From positions 1,736,001 through 1,800,000 of the forward strand of contig NZ_CP061714.1 in the NCBI RefSeq assembly GCF_014764385.1: a DNA stretch of 64,000 bases, read 5' to 3'. Positions within the stretch are counted from its first letter, which is position 1. Each line of letters begins with the position of its first letter. This stretch comes from Luteimonas sp. MC1825. GTDB taxonomy: Bacteria > Pseudomonadota > Gammaproteobacteria > Xanthomonadales > Xanthomonadaceae. Below the pieces are notes generated by a model. It saw only the letters and a program-made list of their open reading frames with translations. It ran no database searches and had not been told where the DNA came from. Shown piece by piece: positions 46,181-55,349 of this stretch. The position numbers were made by a program, and so were the translations under genes.

Positions 46181-47881
46181 TCAGATGCGCGACTGCGGCA
46201 GCGGGCGCTCGCGGTGCAGCAGTGTCCACTCCGCGTGCTCGGTGAGCGCCGCCTCGCCGAGCGCGGCCAGGATGCGCTGCCGGGCCACCACGTCCACGAC
46301 CGCCGCCAGCCGGCGATGCGCCGAGGCGAAGATGCGCTGCATGAAGCGGTATTGCCGGATCAGTTCCTTGTCCGCCTTCTTGTGCATGTAGGCCTCGTGC
46401 ACCGCCGCCGCCACCGACAGGATGCCCATCACCGAGACCAGCACCTGCTTGGTCTGCGCGTCGAGGCGGCTGGCAAAGATCGCCAGCAGCACGCACAGCG
46501 CCACGCCCAGGCCGATGCAGGCCAATCCCAGGAGTTCCGCACGCCGGTGCAGTCGCGCGCGGCGCAGCGAGCTGCCGGCGTAGTAGCCGAGCTGGCCGTC
46601 GCCGCCGGGCTCGCCGATCCACTCGGCAACCACCGACTGCACCTGCGCCGCGTCGGCCGTCACCGGCACGCGCATGCCGTCGATGCCGGCACCGCGCATC
46701 ACGTTGCGGATCCAGCCGAGCTCCACGTCCTGCTTCTGCATGAAGTTGTCGTGCGCGAACGCGCGCGTGCCCGCCACCACGATGCCCGCGCGCCGCCAGT
46801 ACGACTGCACGCGCAGGCCTTCGGCGAGCGCGCGGTAATCCAGGTACTTGCGCTGCCATTCGCGCCGGCTGGCAATGAGCATCAGCACCGTGCCGGCGGC
46901 GAACAGCAGCAGGAACAGGTAGATCACCAGGTCGTCGCTGACGATGTCGGTGTAGGTGAAGAACGCGAAGCCCATCAGCGCCACCAGCACGTAGGTCGCC
47001 GACAGCACGCGCGCCACGCGCCGCTGGTAGAGGCGCGCCAGCCAGTCGGCGCCGGTGAACGTCCGCCACACCGGGCACGCCGCGGCCGCGGGCGACGGCG
47101 CCGGCTCCGCCGCGATCGGCGCCGCGTACCTGCGCAGGTCCACGTTGAACGCCGCCTGCCGCGAGAACATCCGCGCGAACGCGTCCGGCAGCGAGGAGCC
47201 GGCCTGCGCGCCCTCGCCCGCCACCAGCCAGCGCGGCCGCGCGTCCGCGAGGTCCGCAGCGCCTCGGCGTGCCGCGGGCAGGTGATGGACGACATTTTCC
47301 TGGTCCGGCCCGAGCAGGGTGTCGGTGGCGCGGCGGTTGTCGGGGTCGGCCGGCGTGGCGCCTTCCAGATGGAAGCGCACGATGTCCGCCGTGCCGCCCA
47401 CGCGCCCCGACGGCTGGCCGTCCCACAGCGCGAGCAGCACGTGGCAATGGCTGGACACGAAGATCCCCGCCTGCCGGTAGCGCCGGTCGCGCGTCGGCCC
47501 GGGCAACGCGAGCGATGCCACGGTCTCGCCACGCTCCAGCGGCAGCTCCATCACTTCAACCTGGTGCAACTGCCGCTCCAGCATCTGCAGGCTGGCGGGA
47601 TCCTCGAAGTCTTCCCGGTACAGCGCGAGCGGCAACGGCAGCGGCGCCACCACGTGCAGGCCGAGCGCCAGCGCCACCTGGGCGACCAGCTGGTCGGCAC
47701 CTTCGGCCATCGGCGACAGCACCACCAGCGGCAAGCCGTGGAACCGCGATTGCAGCTCCTGCAGGAAGGTCCGCACACCGGCTTCAAGCCCGGCGATGTC
47801 CTGCCCGCGCAGGTGGCGATGCCCGGTCACGCCAACCACCAGGCTGTTGGCGAGCACGGACAGGTCGGGGCTGGCGGCCAT
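46181..47881 (-). CDS. SLOG-like domain protein with four TM helices (SLATT-like)
   Basis: This 566-aa protein begins with a Rossmann-like SLOG-type domain (about 10-170: VVGVTGHRHLRGQDI, PLVVLSPMAEGADQLVAQVA, LPLPLALYREDF, CHVLLALWDG). SLOG domains bind nucleotide-derived ligands; STALD members sense TIR-made cyclic ADPR isomers. The C-terminal half has two TM hairpins (about 290-336 and 448-498). Between them is WQRKYLDYRALAEGLRVQSY, a pattern seen in SLATT/DUF4231 predicted pore-forming proteins. With the adjacent TIR gene it could form a signal-sensor-effector pair. The domain names are inferred by eye. Confidence 0.82.
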   Translation of the reverse strand: MAASPDLSVLANSLVVGVTGHRHLRGQDIAGLEAGVRTFLQELQSRFHGLPLVVLSPMAEGADQLVAQVALALGLHVVAPLPLPLALYREDFEDPASLQMLERQLHQVEVMELPLERGETVASLALPGPTRDRRYRQAGIFVSSHCHVLLALWDGQPSGRVGGTADIVRFHLEGATPADPDNRRATDTLLGPDQENVVHHLPAARRGAADLADARPRWLVAGEGAQAGSSLPDAFARMFSRQAAFNVDLRRYAAPIAAEPAPSPAAAACPVWRTFTGADWLARLYQRRVARVLSATYVLVALMGFAFFTYTDIVSDDLVIYLFLLLFAAGTVLMLIASRREWQRKYLDYRALAEGLRVQSYWRRAGIVVAGTRAFAHDNFMQKQDVELGWIRNVMRGAGIDGMRVPVTADAAQVQSVVAEWIGEPGGDGQLGYYAGSSLRRARLHRRAELLGLACIGLGVALCVLLAIFASRLDAQTKQVLVSVMGILSVAAAVHEAYMHKKADKELIRQYRFMQRIFASAHRRLAAVVDVVARQRILAALGEAALTEHAEWTLLHRERPLPQSRI

Positions 47882-47946
47882 GGGCGTTCCCGGCGACGGA
47901 AGCCCGCGCCTCTAGCGTGGAGACGCAAATCGCGCGGAAAACGGGC

Positions 47947-48582
47947 CTATTGCTGCGCTGTTGCGACCCACGCCGCGAACAGGGCCTGCATGCGCTCGCG
48001 CTGCGCAGGCGACCAGCGCCGGGTCCTGACGGCCACGCCTTCCGGCGTGCTCCATTCCGGATTGGCCACGGCCGCGGTGGCATACCACTGCAATGCGGGC
48101 TCGGACTGGCCGGCGGACCAGTACAGCAACGCCAGGCTGTAGGGCGCCCAGAACGGCCCACCGCCGTGCAGCGCGATCGCCCGCTGCCAGTCGGCATACG
48201 TGGCCGCGAAGTCGCCCTCGTCGTAGTTCGACCAGCCCCGCGACCACAACACATGCCGCTCGTAGCGGCTGCCCGGCTCCGACGCCGCCAGCGCCGCGTC
48301 GTAATCGCGACGTGCACGCTTGGCGTCGCCACCTTCCATGAACAGGAAGGCGCGGTGCGCAAGCGCCGACACGTTGCGCGGGTTGTTCTGGATCGAGGCA
48401 TTGAGCAGCTGGCGGAACCGGGCACGACTGCCGGGCGGCGTGGGCAGGTAACTGGCCGCCTCGTCGTCGTCGACATACCGGCCCTCCGGCTGCACGACCG
48501 GCAATGCATCGCCCGCCACGGTGGCACCGGCGGCACCGGCGAGGCACAGCAACAACAGGATCAGTGCGATGCGGTTCGTCAT
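47947..48582 (-). CDS. Exported TPR-like protein
   Basis: This 211-aa protein has a Sec signal peptide (about 1-24, LLCLAGAAGATVAG) and about three TPR-like helical pairs (ALAHRAFLFMEGGDAKRARRD, WSRGWSNYDEGDFAATYADW, YSLALLYWSAGQSEPALQWY). It probably mediates periplasmic protein interactions. ATG 48582 is chosen for its signal peptide. It is 65 bp upstream of the SLOG-like gene and in the same direction, so a common transcript is possible. The function is unknown. Confidence 0.85.
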   Translation of the reverse strand: MTNRIALILLLLCLAGAAGATVAGDALPVVQPEGRYVDDDEAASYLPTPPGSRARFRQLLNASIQNNPRNVSALAHRAFLFMEGGDAKRARRDYDAALAASEPGSRYERHVLWSRGWSNYDEGDFAATYADWQRAIALHGGGPFWAPYSLALLYWSAGQSEPALQWYATAAVANPEWSTPEGVAVRTRRWSPAQRERMQALFAAWVATAQQ

Positions 48583-48773
48583 CTGGCGGCTCCGGGCAGG
48601 TGCGCGGAGATTGCCACATGATCGCGATGGCCAACGCGACGACCGGCGAAGTACGGCCGCGGGTTGCAGGCGCCCGCGCCCTCGCTCGCGGCCGTTTAAC
48701 GGCTGGTGGCGTAGGTAGGCGGTTCCCGCCCGGGCTGGCACCACCCGCCACGCCGAAGTCCGAGGACAAGACC

Positions 48774-49253
48774 ATGATCGCGAAGAACACCATCTGCCTG
48801 TGGTTCGACAGCGACGCGCTCGATGCCGCCACCTTCTACGCCGAGACCTTCCCCGACAGTGCGGTCACCGCCGTCAACCACGCGCCCGGTGACTACCCGT
48901 CCGGCAAGGAAGGCGACGTGCTGACGGTCGAGTTCACCGTGCTGGGCATCCCCTGCCTCGGCCTCAACGGCGGCGACACGTTCAGGCACAGCGAAGCGTT
49001 CTCCTTCCAGGTGGCCACCGACGACCAGGCCGAGACCGACCGCCTGTGGAACGCGATCGTCGGCAACGGCGGCCAGGAAAGCGAATGCGGCTGGTGCAAG
49101 GACAAGTGGGGCATCTCGTGGCAGATCACCCCGCGCGTCCTCACCGAGGCCTACACCGGCCCCGACCGCGCCGCGGCCAAGCGCGTGTTCAACGCCATGA
49201 TGACCATGCGCAAGATCGACGTCGCCGCTATAGAGGCCGCACGCCGCGGCTGA
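48774..49253 (+). CDS. VOC-superfamily protein (PhnB-like)
   Basis: This 159-aa protein is of the PhnB/3-demethylubiquinone methyltransferase-like VOC type: ICLWFDSDALDAATFYAETF, IPCLGLNGGDTFRHSEAFSF and GWCKDKWGISWQITPRVL. Such proteins bind a metal or small ligand; most have no proven reaction despite the methyltransferase name. It is divergent from the TPR-like gene across about 190 bp, in which I see no further gene. Confidence 0.92.
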   Translation: MIAKNTICLWFDSDALDAATFYAETFPDSAVTAVNHAPGDYPSGKEGDVLTVEFTVLGIPCLGLNGGDTFRHSEAFSFQVATDDQAETDRLWNAIVGNGGQESECGWCKDKWGISWQITPRVLTEAYTGPDRAAAKRVFNAMMTMRKIDVAAIEAARRG

Positions 49254-49295
49254 GCGGCCCCCAGGTCGCTCACGCCACGGTGCGCCTCTGCCTGA

Positions 49296-50411
49296 TCAAG
49301 GCGCTGGACGCTGCTGATCGAGCGTCGGGTAATCGGTGTAGCCCTTCGCGTCGCCGCCATAGAACGTGGACCGGTCCGGCGCGTTGAGGTCCGCGCCCGT
49401 GCGGAAGCGCTCCACCAGATCCGGGTTGGCGATGTACAGGCGGCCAAAGGCCACCGCATCGCCCACGCCGGACGCGACCAGTGCTTCGGCGCTTTCTGCC
49501 GTATAGCCACCGCAGAACACCAGGGTGCCCGGGAACGCCTGGCGCAGGGCGCGGCGGAACGCGTCGCTGAGCTTCGGGCCACCGGCCCAGTCCGGCTCGG
49601 CGATGTGCAGGTAGGCGATGCCGCGGCGGCTGAACTCGCGCGCCAGGAACAGCGCGCTTTGCTCGGGCTCGAGGTCTGCGATGTCGTGGCCGGTGAAGTG
49701 CGGCGACATGCGCACACCCACGTGCCCCGCGCCAAGCTCGGTGACCACCGCATCCACCACCTCCAGCACGATGCGGGCGCGGTTCTCGAGCGAGCCGCCG
49801 TAGCCATCCGTACGCCGGTTGCTGTTGGTCGCCAGGAACTGCTGCAGCAGGTAGCCGTTGGCCGCGTGGATCTCCACCATGTCGAAGCCGGCGCGGTCGG
49901 CGCGTTGCGCCGCCTGCACGAATTCCGCGATCACCGCGGGGATCTCCTCCGTTGCCAACGCGCGCGGCATGGTCGACGGCAGGTTGGCAGGCGTGCCGTC
50001 GGCCTGGATCACGAAGCACGTCGCGCCCTTGGCGACGATGGCTGAAGGCGCGACCGGCACCGCACCATCGGGCCGCAGCAGCGGGTGCGAAATGCGCCCG
50101 ACGTGCCACAGCTGCGCCGCGATCCGCCCGCCGCGGGCATGCACGGCATCGGTCACCAGCTTCCAGCCGGCTTCCTGCGCGTCGCTGTAGATGCCAGGCG
50201 TGAGCGCATAGCCCTGGCCCTGCGGCGAGACCTGCGTCGCCTCGGAGACGATCAGCCCGGCGCCGGCGCGCTGCGCGTAGTACTCCGCGTTCATGGCGGT
50301 CGGCACGTCGCCGGGCTGGCCGGCGCGCGAACGCGTCAGCGGCGCCATGAGCACGCGGTTGGGCAGCGCCACGGCGCCGGCCTGGATCGGTGACAGCAGG
50401 TTCGTATACAT
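49296..50411 (-). CDS. nemA: Old yellow enzyme family alkene reductase
   Basis: This 371-aa FMN enzyme is of the NemA type, reducing activated C=C bonds and nitro groups with NADPH. Motifs include VLMAPLTRSRAG (FMN pocket), RIAAQLWHVGRISHP, and FDMVEIHAANGYLLQQFLA with the substrate His/Asn pair. NRRTDGYGGSLENRARI and a C-terminal FGRLYIANPDLVERF follow. It is 4 bp downstream of a DJ-1-type gene, so both are probably one stress-response unit against electrophiles. Confidence 0.95.
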   Translation of the reverse strand: MYTNLLSPIQAGAVALPNRVLMAPLTRSRAGQPGDVPTAMNAEYYAQRAGAGLIVSEATQVSPQGQGYALTPGIYSDAQEAGWKLVTDAVHARGGRIAAQLWHVGRISHPLLRPDGAVPVAPSAIVAKGATCFVIQADGTPANLPSTMPRALATEEIPAVIAEFVQAAQRADRAGFDMVEIHAANGYLLQQFLATNSNRRTDGYGGSLENRARIVLEVVDAVVTELGAGHVGVRMSPHFTGHDIADLEPEQSALFLAREFSRRGIAYLHIAEPDWAGGPKLSDAFRRALRQAFPGTLVFCGGYTAESAEALVASGVGDAVAFGRLYIANPDLVERFRTGADLNAPDRSTFYGGDAKGYTDYPTLDQQRPAP

Positions 50412-50415
50412 CGGT

Positions 50416-50976
50416 TCAGTGCTGCGGCGCGTGCCGCCCCTCCGCGAACTCTTCCACGATCTTGCGGCAGAACGCCGGCAGGTCGTCCGGCTTGCGGCTC
50501 GACACCAGGCCCTTGTCGGTCACCACTTCCTCGTCCACCACCTCGGCGCCGGCATTGCGCAGGTCGGTGCGCACGCTGGGCCACGAGGTCATGCGGCGGC
50601 CGCGCACCACGTCGGCCTCGATCAGCACCCACGGCCCGTGGCAGATGACACCGATCGGCTTGCCGCTGCGCGCGAAATCGCGCACGAAGGCGACGGCCGC
50701 AGCATCCATGCGCAGCGTGTCGGGATTGGCCACGCCACCGGGCAGGATCAGCGCGTCGAACTCGTCGATGCTGGCGTCGGCCACCAGGCCATCCACCTTG
50801 AGGCGGTCGCCGGGCCTGTCGTGGTGCATGCCCTGGATCTCGCCGGCCTTGATCGACAGCAGGCGGACCGTGGCGCCGGCCTCTTCCACCGCCTTCCTGG
50901 GCTCGGTGAGCTCGATCTGCTCCACGCCATCGGTGGCGAGGATGGCGACGGTCCTGTCCTGGAGTGGCTTGCTCAT
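50416..50976 (-). CDS. DJ-1/PfpI-family protein (YhbO/PfpI type)
   Basis: This 186-aa protein belongs to the DJ-1/PfpI superfamily. The nucleophile elbow is KPIGVICHGPW with Cys-His, preceded by ALILPGGVANPDTLR. These enzymes are associated with glyoxal/deglycation stress or proteolysis, with the chemistry disputed. ATG 50976 (MSKPLQDRTVAIL) is preceded by GGACACCTCC and is the family start. It is 4 bp upstream of nemA in the same operon, which suits a shared role in electrophile detoxification. Confidence 0.93.
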   Translation of the reverse strand: MSKPLQDRTVAILATDGVEQIELTEPRKAVEEAGATVRLLSIKAGEIQGMHHDRPGDRLKVDGLVADASIDEFDALILPGGVANPDTLRMDAAAVAFVRDFARSGKPIGVICHGPWVLIEADVVRGRRMTSWPSVRTDLRNAGAEVVDEEVVTDKGLVSSRKPDDLPAFCRKIVEEFAEGRHAPQH

Positions 50977-51100
50977 GGAGGTGTCCTGTGGCTTCGCGGG
51001 GCACCGGGCCCCGGCAGCACAGGATGCGGCAGCGGCGATGGAAGCTGCGTGAGGCGCGGGACATCCGCAAGGCGCCCGGCGCGTCTCCCGGAGGCACGGC

Positions 51101-53128
51101 TCAGCGCGCCAGCAATCGCCTGGTCCAGTCCAGCAGCACCAGCGGCAGGCGCTCGGGCGTCGCCAGCAGGGCGTAATGGCCTGCGCCAAACACCTTCGGC
51201 AGATAGCCGGGTGCCTGCAGGTCCACGGTCAGGCAGAACGGGAAGATGCCCTGCAGCCGTGCCTCGGTGACCGACTGGCGCATGTCCTCGACGCCGAACA
51301 GGCCGTCGTAGCGGTCGGCGTCGTTGGGCTTGCCGTCCGACAGCATCAGCAGCAGGCGGTGCTCGGCGGGCTGCTTCATCAGCAGCGCCGTGGCATGGCG
51401 GATCGCGGCGCCGGCGCGCGTGTAGTGCTCGGGCTCCAGGCCGGCGATGCGCAGCGCGACGCCCTGGCCGTAGGCCTCGTCGAAGGCCTTGAGCATGCGC
51501 AGCGTCACGCCGTGCGGGCCCTCACCGGAGAAGGCCATGACCGAGAAAGGTTCGCCCAGGCCTTGCAATGCCATGCAGACCAGCAGCAGGGCCTCGCGCT
51601 CGACGTCGATCACGCGCCGGCCATCGCCGATGAAGCTGTCGGTGGACCCGCTGGCGTCGACCAGCAACGACACCGCGATGCTGCGCCGGCCCGGCCGGCG
51701 CGCCTCGTACAGCCCCTCGCGCAGGAAGCCCCCCGCGCGCAGGTCGGCGCGGCCTTGCACGCAGGCATCGATATCGATGTCGTCGCCGTCGCTCTGCCGG
51801 CGCAGGCGGACGCGCTCGGGGCGCAGCGCCTCGAACTGGCGACGGATGCCGTCGAGGTGCGAGCGATGCCGCGCCAGGGTCGCGTCGATCCAGCGGCTGT
51901 CGCCTTCCACCGGCGGCAGCATGCGCACCGTGGTGCCGTGCTCGATGTAGGACCGGCTGGCGTGGTCCCACTCGGGATAGCGGAACCGGCTGCCGCCGGC
52001 GTCGGGAGCGTCGAACTCGATCCTGGCGCGGCTGGCGGGCGGATCGTCGGACAGCAGGACTTCGCGCGGCGGATCGGGCGCGGCGACCATCCGCGTCGAA
52101 GCCAGCTCGGAAAGCATGTCGCCGTACTCGTCCGCGCTGGTCTCGTCGTCGCGGTCCACCGGGCGCTGCAGGCCGAAGGGATCCTCGGCGACCTCGTGCG
52201 GCGCGTCCTGCTGGATCATCCACACGCCGGGCTCGCCGCCCTTGTCCTCGTCCCCGTTCGCTTCGCGCTCCTCGGGGCGCCGCTCCATGCGCGCGCTGCG
52301 CACGGGTCCGGCGTCGTCGTCGTGGTCGAAGGGCTTGCCATCCACAAGCCGGGCGGCGGCGCCCGCCTCGCGCAGCTCGCCCGTCCACCAGTCGCGGTAC
52401 AGCGGCATCGGGCCGAGCCGCTGCACATCCGCGTCGGCGAGGCCCCAGTCGCGCAGCAGCCGCGCCGCGTGCGCGAGCGAGTCCTCGACCGTGCCCGCGG
52501 GCGGTGGCGGTGCGGCGGCCACGTCGCGCTCCAGGATGTCGCGCACCAGCTGCTCCAGCGGCTGCCGTGCCGGCGCGAAATCGGCCAGCGGCGGCCGTTC
52601 TGCAAGCGCTCGCCGGCGCAGCCGCGTCAGCGCCGGCACCAGCCCCGGGAAGCTGCGCGCGATGTCGGCCTCGGCAGCCTGGGCTTCGAGCACCAGCGCG
52701 GTATCGCGCTGCAGCGGCGAGCCGCGCCGGGCGAGGATCGCCTGCACGCTGCCACGCATGGCGCGACGCGCCTGCTGCAGCGCCATCGCGCGATACAGCT
52801 CCGATGCCTCGGCGGCATCGCAGGTGCCCAGGTGCGCCGGGAGCCAGATCGCATCGCCGCTGGTGGCCGGCAGCGCCTGGCGGTGGCGCGGATAGGCGCT
52901 GCGGTGGAACAGCCGGTGCAGCACGGTCGGGCGCGCCGGCGGCAGCGCCACGCGCATCGGCAGGCTGGTGCCGCAGGCGGCCGCGAGCAGCAGGTCCAGG
53001 CGCCGCGCCAGCGACGCCAGCGCGATCGGGGCATCGGGTTCGCGCGCGTAGTGCCGGCGCCAGGTGTCGCGGATGAACACGGTCGCGTGCCGCGCGGCAT
53101 CGACGACAACGTCTTCGGCCTCGGCCAC
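51101..53128 (-). CDS. norD: NorD, von Willebrand-type nitric oxide reductase activation protein
   Basis: This 675-aa protein is the NorD/NirQ-partner VWA protein needed to assemble active cytochrome-c nitric oxide reductase. The C-terminal VWA domain (about 480-675) has the MIDAS motif VSLLVDASGSTDSFIGD, plus MLSDGKPNDADRYDG. The N-terminal helical part and acidic middle are family features. It begins at a GTG with GGCGGA upstream, 11 bp after norQ, and ends the nor operon. Together with NorQ it forms a MoxR-VWA chaperone pair that probably inserts the non-heme iron. Confidence 0.93.
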   Translation of the reverse strand: MAEAEDVVVDAARHATVFIRDTWRRHYAREPDAPIALASLARRLDLLLAAACGTSLPMRVALPPARPTVLHRLFHRSAYPRHRQALPATSGDAIWLPAHLGTCDAAEASELYRAMALQQARRAMRGSVQAILARRGSPLQRDTALVLEAQAAEADIARSFPGLVPALTRLRRRALAERPPLADFAPARQPLEQLVRDILERDVAAAPPPPAGTVEDSLAHAARLLRDWGLADADVQRLGPMPLYRDWWTGELREAGAAARLVDGKPFDHDDDAGPVRSARMERRPEEREANGDEDKGGEPGVWMIQQDAPHEVAEDPFGLQRPVDRDDETSADEYGDMLSELASTRMVAAPDPPREVLLSDDPPASRARIEFDAPDAGGSRFRYPEWDHASRSYIEHGTTVRMLPPVEGDSRWIDATLARHRSHLDGIRRQFEALRPERVRLRRQSDGDDIDIDACVQGRADLRAGGFLREGLYEARRPGRRSIAVSLLVDASGSTDSFIGDGRRVIDVEREALLLVCMALQGLGEPFSVMAFSGEGPHGVTLRMLKAFDEAYGQGVALRIAGLEPEHYTRAGAAIRHATALLMKQPAEHRLLLMLSDGKPNDADRYDGLFGVEDMRQSVTEARLQGIFPFCLTVDLQAPGYLPKVFGAGHYALLATPERLPLVLLDWTRRLLAR

Positions 53129-53139
53129 GTCGGATCCGC

Positions 53140-53940
53140 CTAGGGGAACATCGCGTCAACGAGTTCGCGCATCGCACCGAGCAGGGTCGGGTCGTCGCTG
53201 AGCGGCGACACCACCGCGGCGTTGCACGCCTCGCGCACGCCGATGCCGCTGGCGACCAGGCGGCCGGCGGCAATCAGCAGGCGCGTGCTTGGCACCTCGG
53301 CCAGGCCCCGGTCGCGCAACGAGCGCAGGCGCCCGGCCAGCTCCACGAGCGCCACCGCCGTGCCGCCGTCCACCCCGCTTTCGGTCACCACGATCGCGGC
53401 TTCCGCCGGCGGCTCGGGAAAGCCCAGCTCGATCGCCACGAAGCGCTGGCGCGTGCTCGGCTTCAGGTCCTTGAGCATGCGCTGGTAGCCGGGGTTGTAG
53501 GAGATCACCAGCTGGAAGCCCGGTGCCGCTTCCAGCGTCTCGCCGGTGCGGTCGATCGGCAGGATGCGCCGGTAGTCGGTGAGCGGATGCAGGACCACGA
53601 TGGTGTCCTGGCGCGCCTCCACCACTTCGTCGAGGTAGCAGATGGCACCCTCGCGCACGGCCCGGGTCAGCGGGCCGTCCTGCCAGACGGTATCGTCGTG
53701 GCGGATCAGGAACCGGCCGATCAGGTCGCTCGCGGTCAGGTCGTCGTGGCAGGCCACCGTGATCAGCGGGCGCCCGAGCCGCCAGGCCATGTGTTCGACG
53801 AAACGGGTCTTGCCGCAGCCGGTCGGGCCCTTCAGCATCACCGCCAGCCCGCCGGCGTGGCACTGCTCGACGATCCCGACTTCGTTGCCGGTGGGCAGGT
53901 AGTACGGGCCGGCCCCGGCCGGCCCCGTGCGCGCATCCAC
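53140..53940 (-). CDS. norQ: NorQ, CbbQ/NirQ/NorQ-type AAA+ ATPase
   Basis: This 266-aa MoxR-class AAA+ ATPase has Walker A (LKGPTGCGKTRF), Walker B (AICYLDEVVEARQDT), sensor 1 (FQLVISYNPGYQ) and the CbbQ-type C-terminal extension. NorQ works with NorD as a metallochaperone that activates NorBC. The start is a GTG at 53940, 3 bp after the norB stop, so the genes are tightly coupled. Its length matches NorQ/NirQ (about 260-270 aa). Confidence 0.95.
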   Translation of the reverse strand: MDARTGPAGAGPYYLPTGNEVGIVEQCHAGGLAVMLKGPTGCGKTRFVEHMAWRLGRPLITVACHDDLTASDLIGRFLIRHDDTVWQDGPLTRAVREGAICYLDEVVEARQDTIVVLHPLTDYRRILPIDRTGETLEAAPGFQLVISYNPGYQRMLKDLKPSTRQRFVAIELGFPEPPAEAAIVVTESGVDGGTAVALVELAGRLRSLRDRGLAEVPSTRLLIAAGRLVASGIGVREACNAAVVSPLSDDPTLLGAMRELVDAMFP

Positions 53941-53943
53941 CGG

Positions 53944-55311
53944 TCAGCGCCCCGGTTTCACCTGCAGCTCGCCCTCGGCACCGTCGGCGATCACATCGAA
54001 CTGCGGCCGATACCGGAAGAAGTCGAAGATGAACATCGCGACGCCGGTGGCGAAGATCGTCGCCGTCAGGATCAGCATGATGAAGTGCACCTGGATCTTC
54101 AGCTGCGCGTCCAGGTAGCCCATGCCCATGATCCGCTCGAGGTACACCTGGGCGATGCCTGCGGTGCCGAAGGACAGCGTCATGCCGAACATGCCCGACA
54201 CCTGCAGCCAGAACGCCCAGTAGCCAAGCGGCGAGTGCTTGCCCGCGGGCCGGTTGGTCAGGCCCGGCAGCGCGTAGGTGATCATCGCCATGATGATCAT
54301 CGCGTAGGCGCCATAGAACGCCGAGTGCGCGTGCATGGCGGTGATCAGCGTGCCGTGGGTCCACTTGTTGACGCTGGGCCAGGTGTGGGCCAGGCCGAGC
54401 AGGCCCGCGCCGAACAGCGCGAAGATCGCGCTGCCGATGGTCCAGTGCAGGGCCAGGGTGTTCGGGTGGGTCACCCCGCCGCGCCGCATCGCCGCATAGG
54501 CGTAGATCGCCATCGCGGCCAGCGCCAGCGGTTCCAGCGCGCTGAAGAACCCGCCGATCGGCAGCCAGATCTGCGGCACGCCCACCCAGTAGTAATGGTG
54601 CGCGGTGCCGAGGATGCCGGCAAAGAACACCAGGCCCACGATCACGTACAGCCACTTCTCCATCACCTCGCGATCGATGCCCGACAGGCGGATCAGCAGG
54701 TAGGCGAGGAAGCCCGCCATGATCATCATCCACACGCCCTCGACCCACAGGTGGATGGTCCACCAGCGGTAGAAGATCGAGACGGTGTAGTTCTCGTAGT
54801 GCAGCAGCGCCGGGATGTAGAGCACCGCCGACAGCGCGAGGCCGCCGATCAGCACGCCCTCGGTCGTGGTCAACCGCCCCGACCTCTTGATGGTCATGCC
54901 GATGTTGTAGAGGAACATCAGCATGCAGATCACGATGACGATCTTGTGCGGCAGCGGCTGCTCCAGCAGCTTGTTGCCGGTGCCGTAGCGGAACACGTAG
55001 CCGATGACCGCGGTCACGCCCATCAGCGTCCACAGCCCCAGCTGCCAGTACGCGAGCTTCGTGCTGTACAGCTCGGTGCGCGACTCGTCGGGCACCATCC
55101 AGTAGGTGGCGCCCATGAACCCGGTCAGCACCCACACGATCAGCAGGTTGGTGTGGATGGTCTTGGTGACGTCGAACGGCAGGATGTACAGCAGCGGGTC
55201 CGGCCCGAGGTACTTGGCGGCCGACAGCAGACCGAACACGATCTGCAGCCCGAACAGCACCATGGCCACGGCGAAATACCAGTAGGCCACTGATTGGGAC
55301 TTGTAACGCAT
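53944..55311 (-). CDS. norB: Nitric oxide reductase large subunit NorB
   Basis: This 455-aa, twelve-helix membrane protein is the catalytic subunit of cytochrome-c-dependent nitric oxide reductase, which reduces NO to N2O at a heme b3/non-heme Fe centre. Characteristic segments include IHTNLLIVWVLTGFMGATYW, WTIHLWVEGVWMMIM (His and Glu of the iron site), TAHHYYWVGVP, and MHAHSAFYGAYAMIIMAMIT with histidine ligands. A GGGAGATC site precedes the ATG. It lies between norC (38 bp upstream) and norQ (3 bp downstream). Confidence 0.97.
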   Translation of the reverse strand: MRYKSQSVAYWYFAVAMVLFGLQIVFGLLSAAKYLGPDPLLYILPFDVTKTIHTNLLIVWVLTGFMGATYWMVPDESRTELYSTKLAYWQLGLWTLMGVTAVIGYVFRYGTGNKLLEQPLPHKIVIVICMLMFLYNIGMTIKRSGRLTTTEGVLIGGLALSAVLYIPALLHYENYTVSIFYRWWTIHLWVEGVWMMIMAGFLAYLLIRLSGIDREVMEKWLYVIVGLVFFAGILGTAHHYYWVGVPQIWLPIGGFFSALEPLALAAMAIYAYAAMRRGGVTHPNTLALHWTIGSAIFALFGAGLLGLAHTWPSVNKWTHGTLITAMHAHSAFYGAYAMIIMAMITYALPGLTNRPAGKHSPLGYWAFWLQVSGMFGMTLSFGTAGIAQVYLERIMGMGYLDAQLKIQVHFIMLILTATIFATGVAMFIFDFFRYRPQFDVIADGAEGELQVKPGR

Positions 55312-55349
55312 GGAAGATCTCCCGGTGCCGGCGCAGCACGCCGCCAGTG

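Noticed and set aside
44894..48142. 1082-codon plus-strand open frame
   Set aside because: It runs antisense to the TIR and SLOG-like genes, both of which have clear domains and ribosome binding sites; the composition is typical of a shadow frame.
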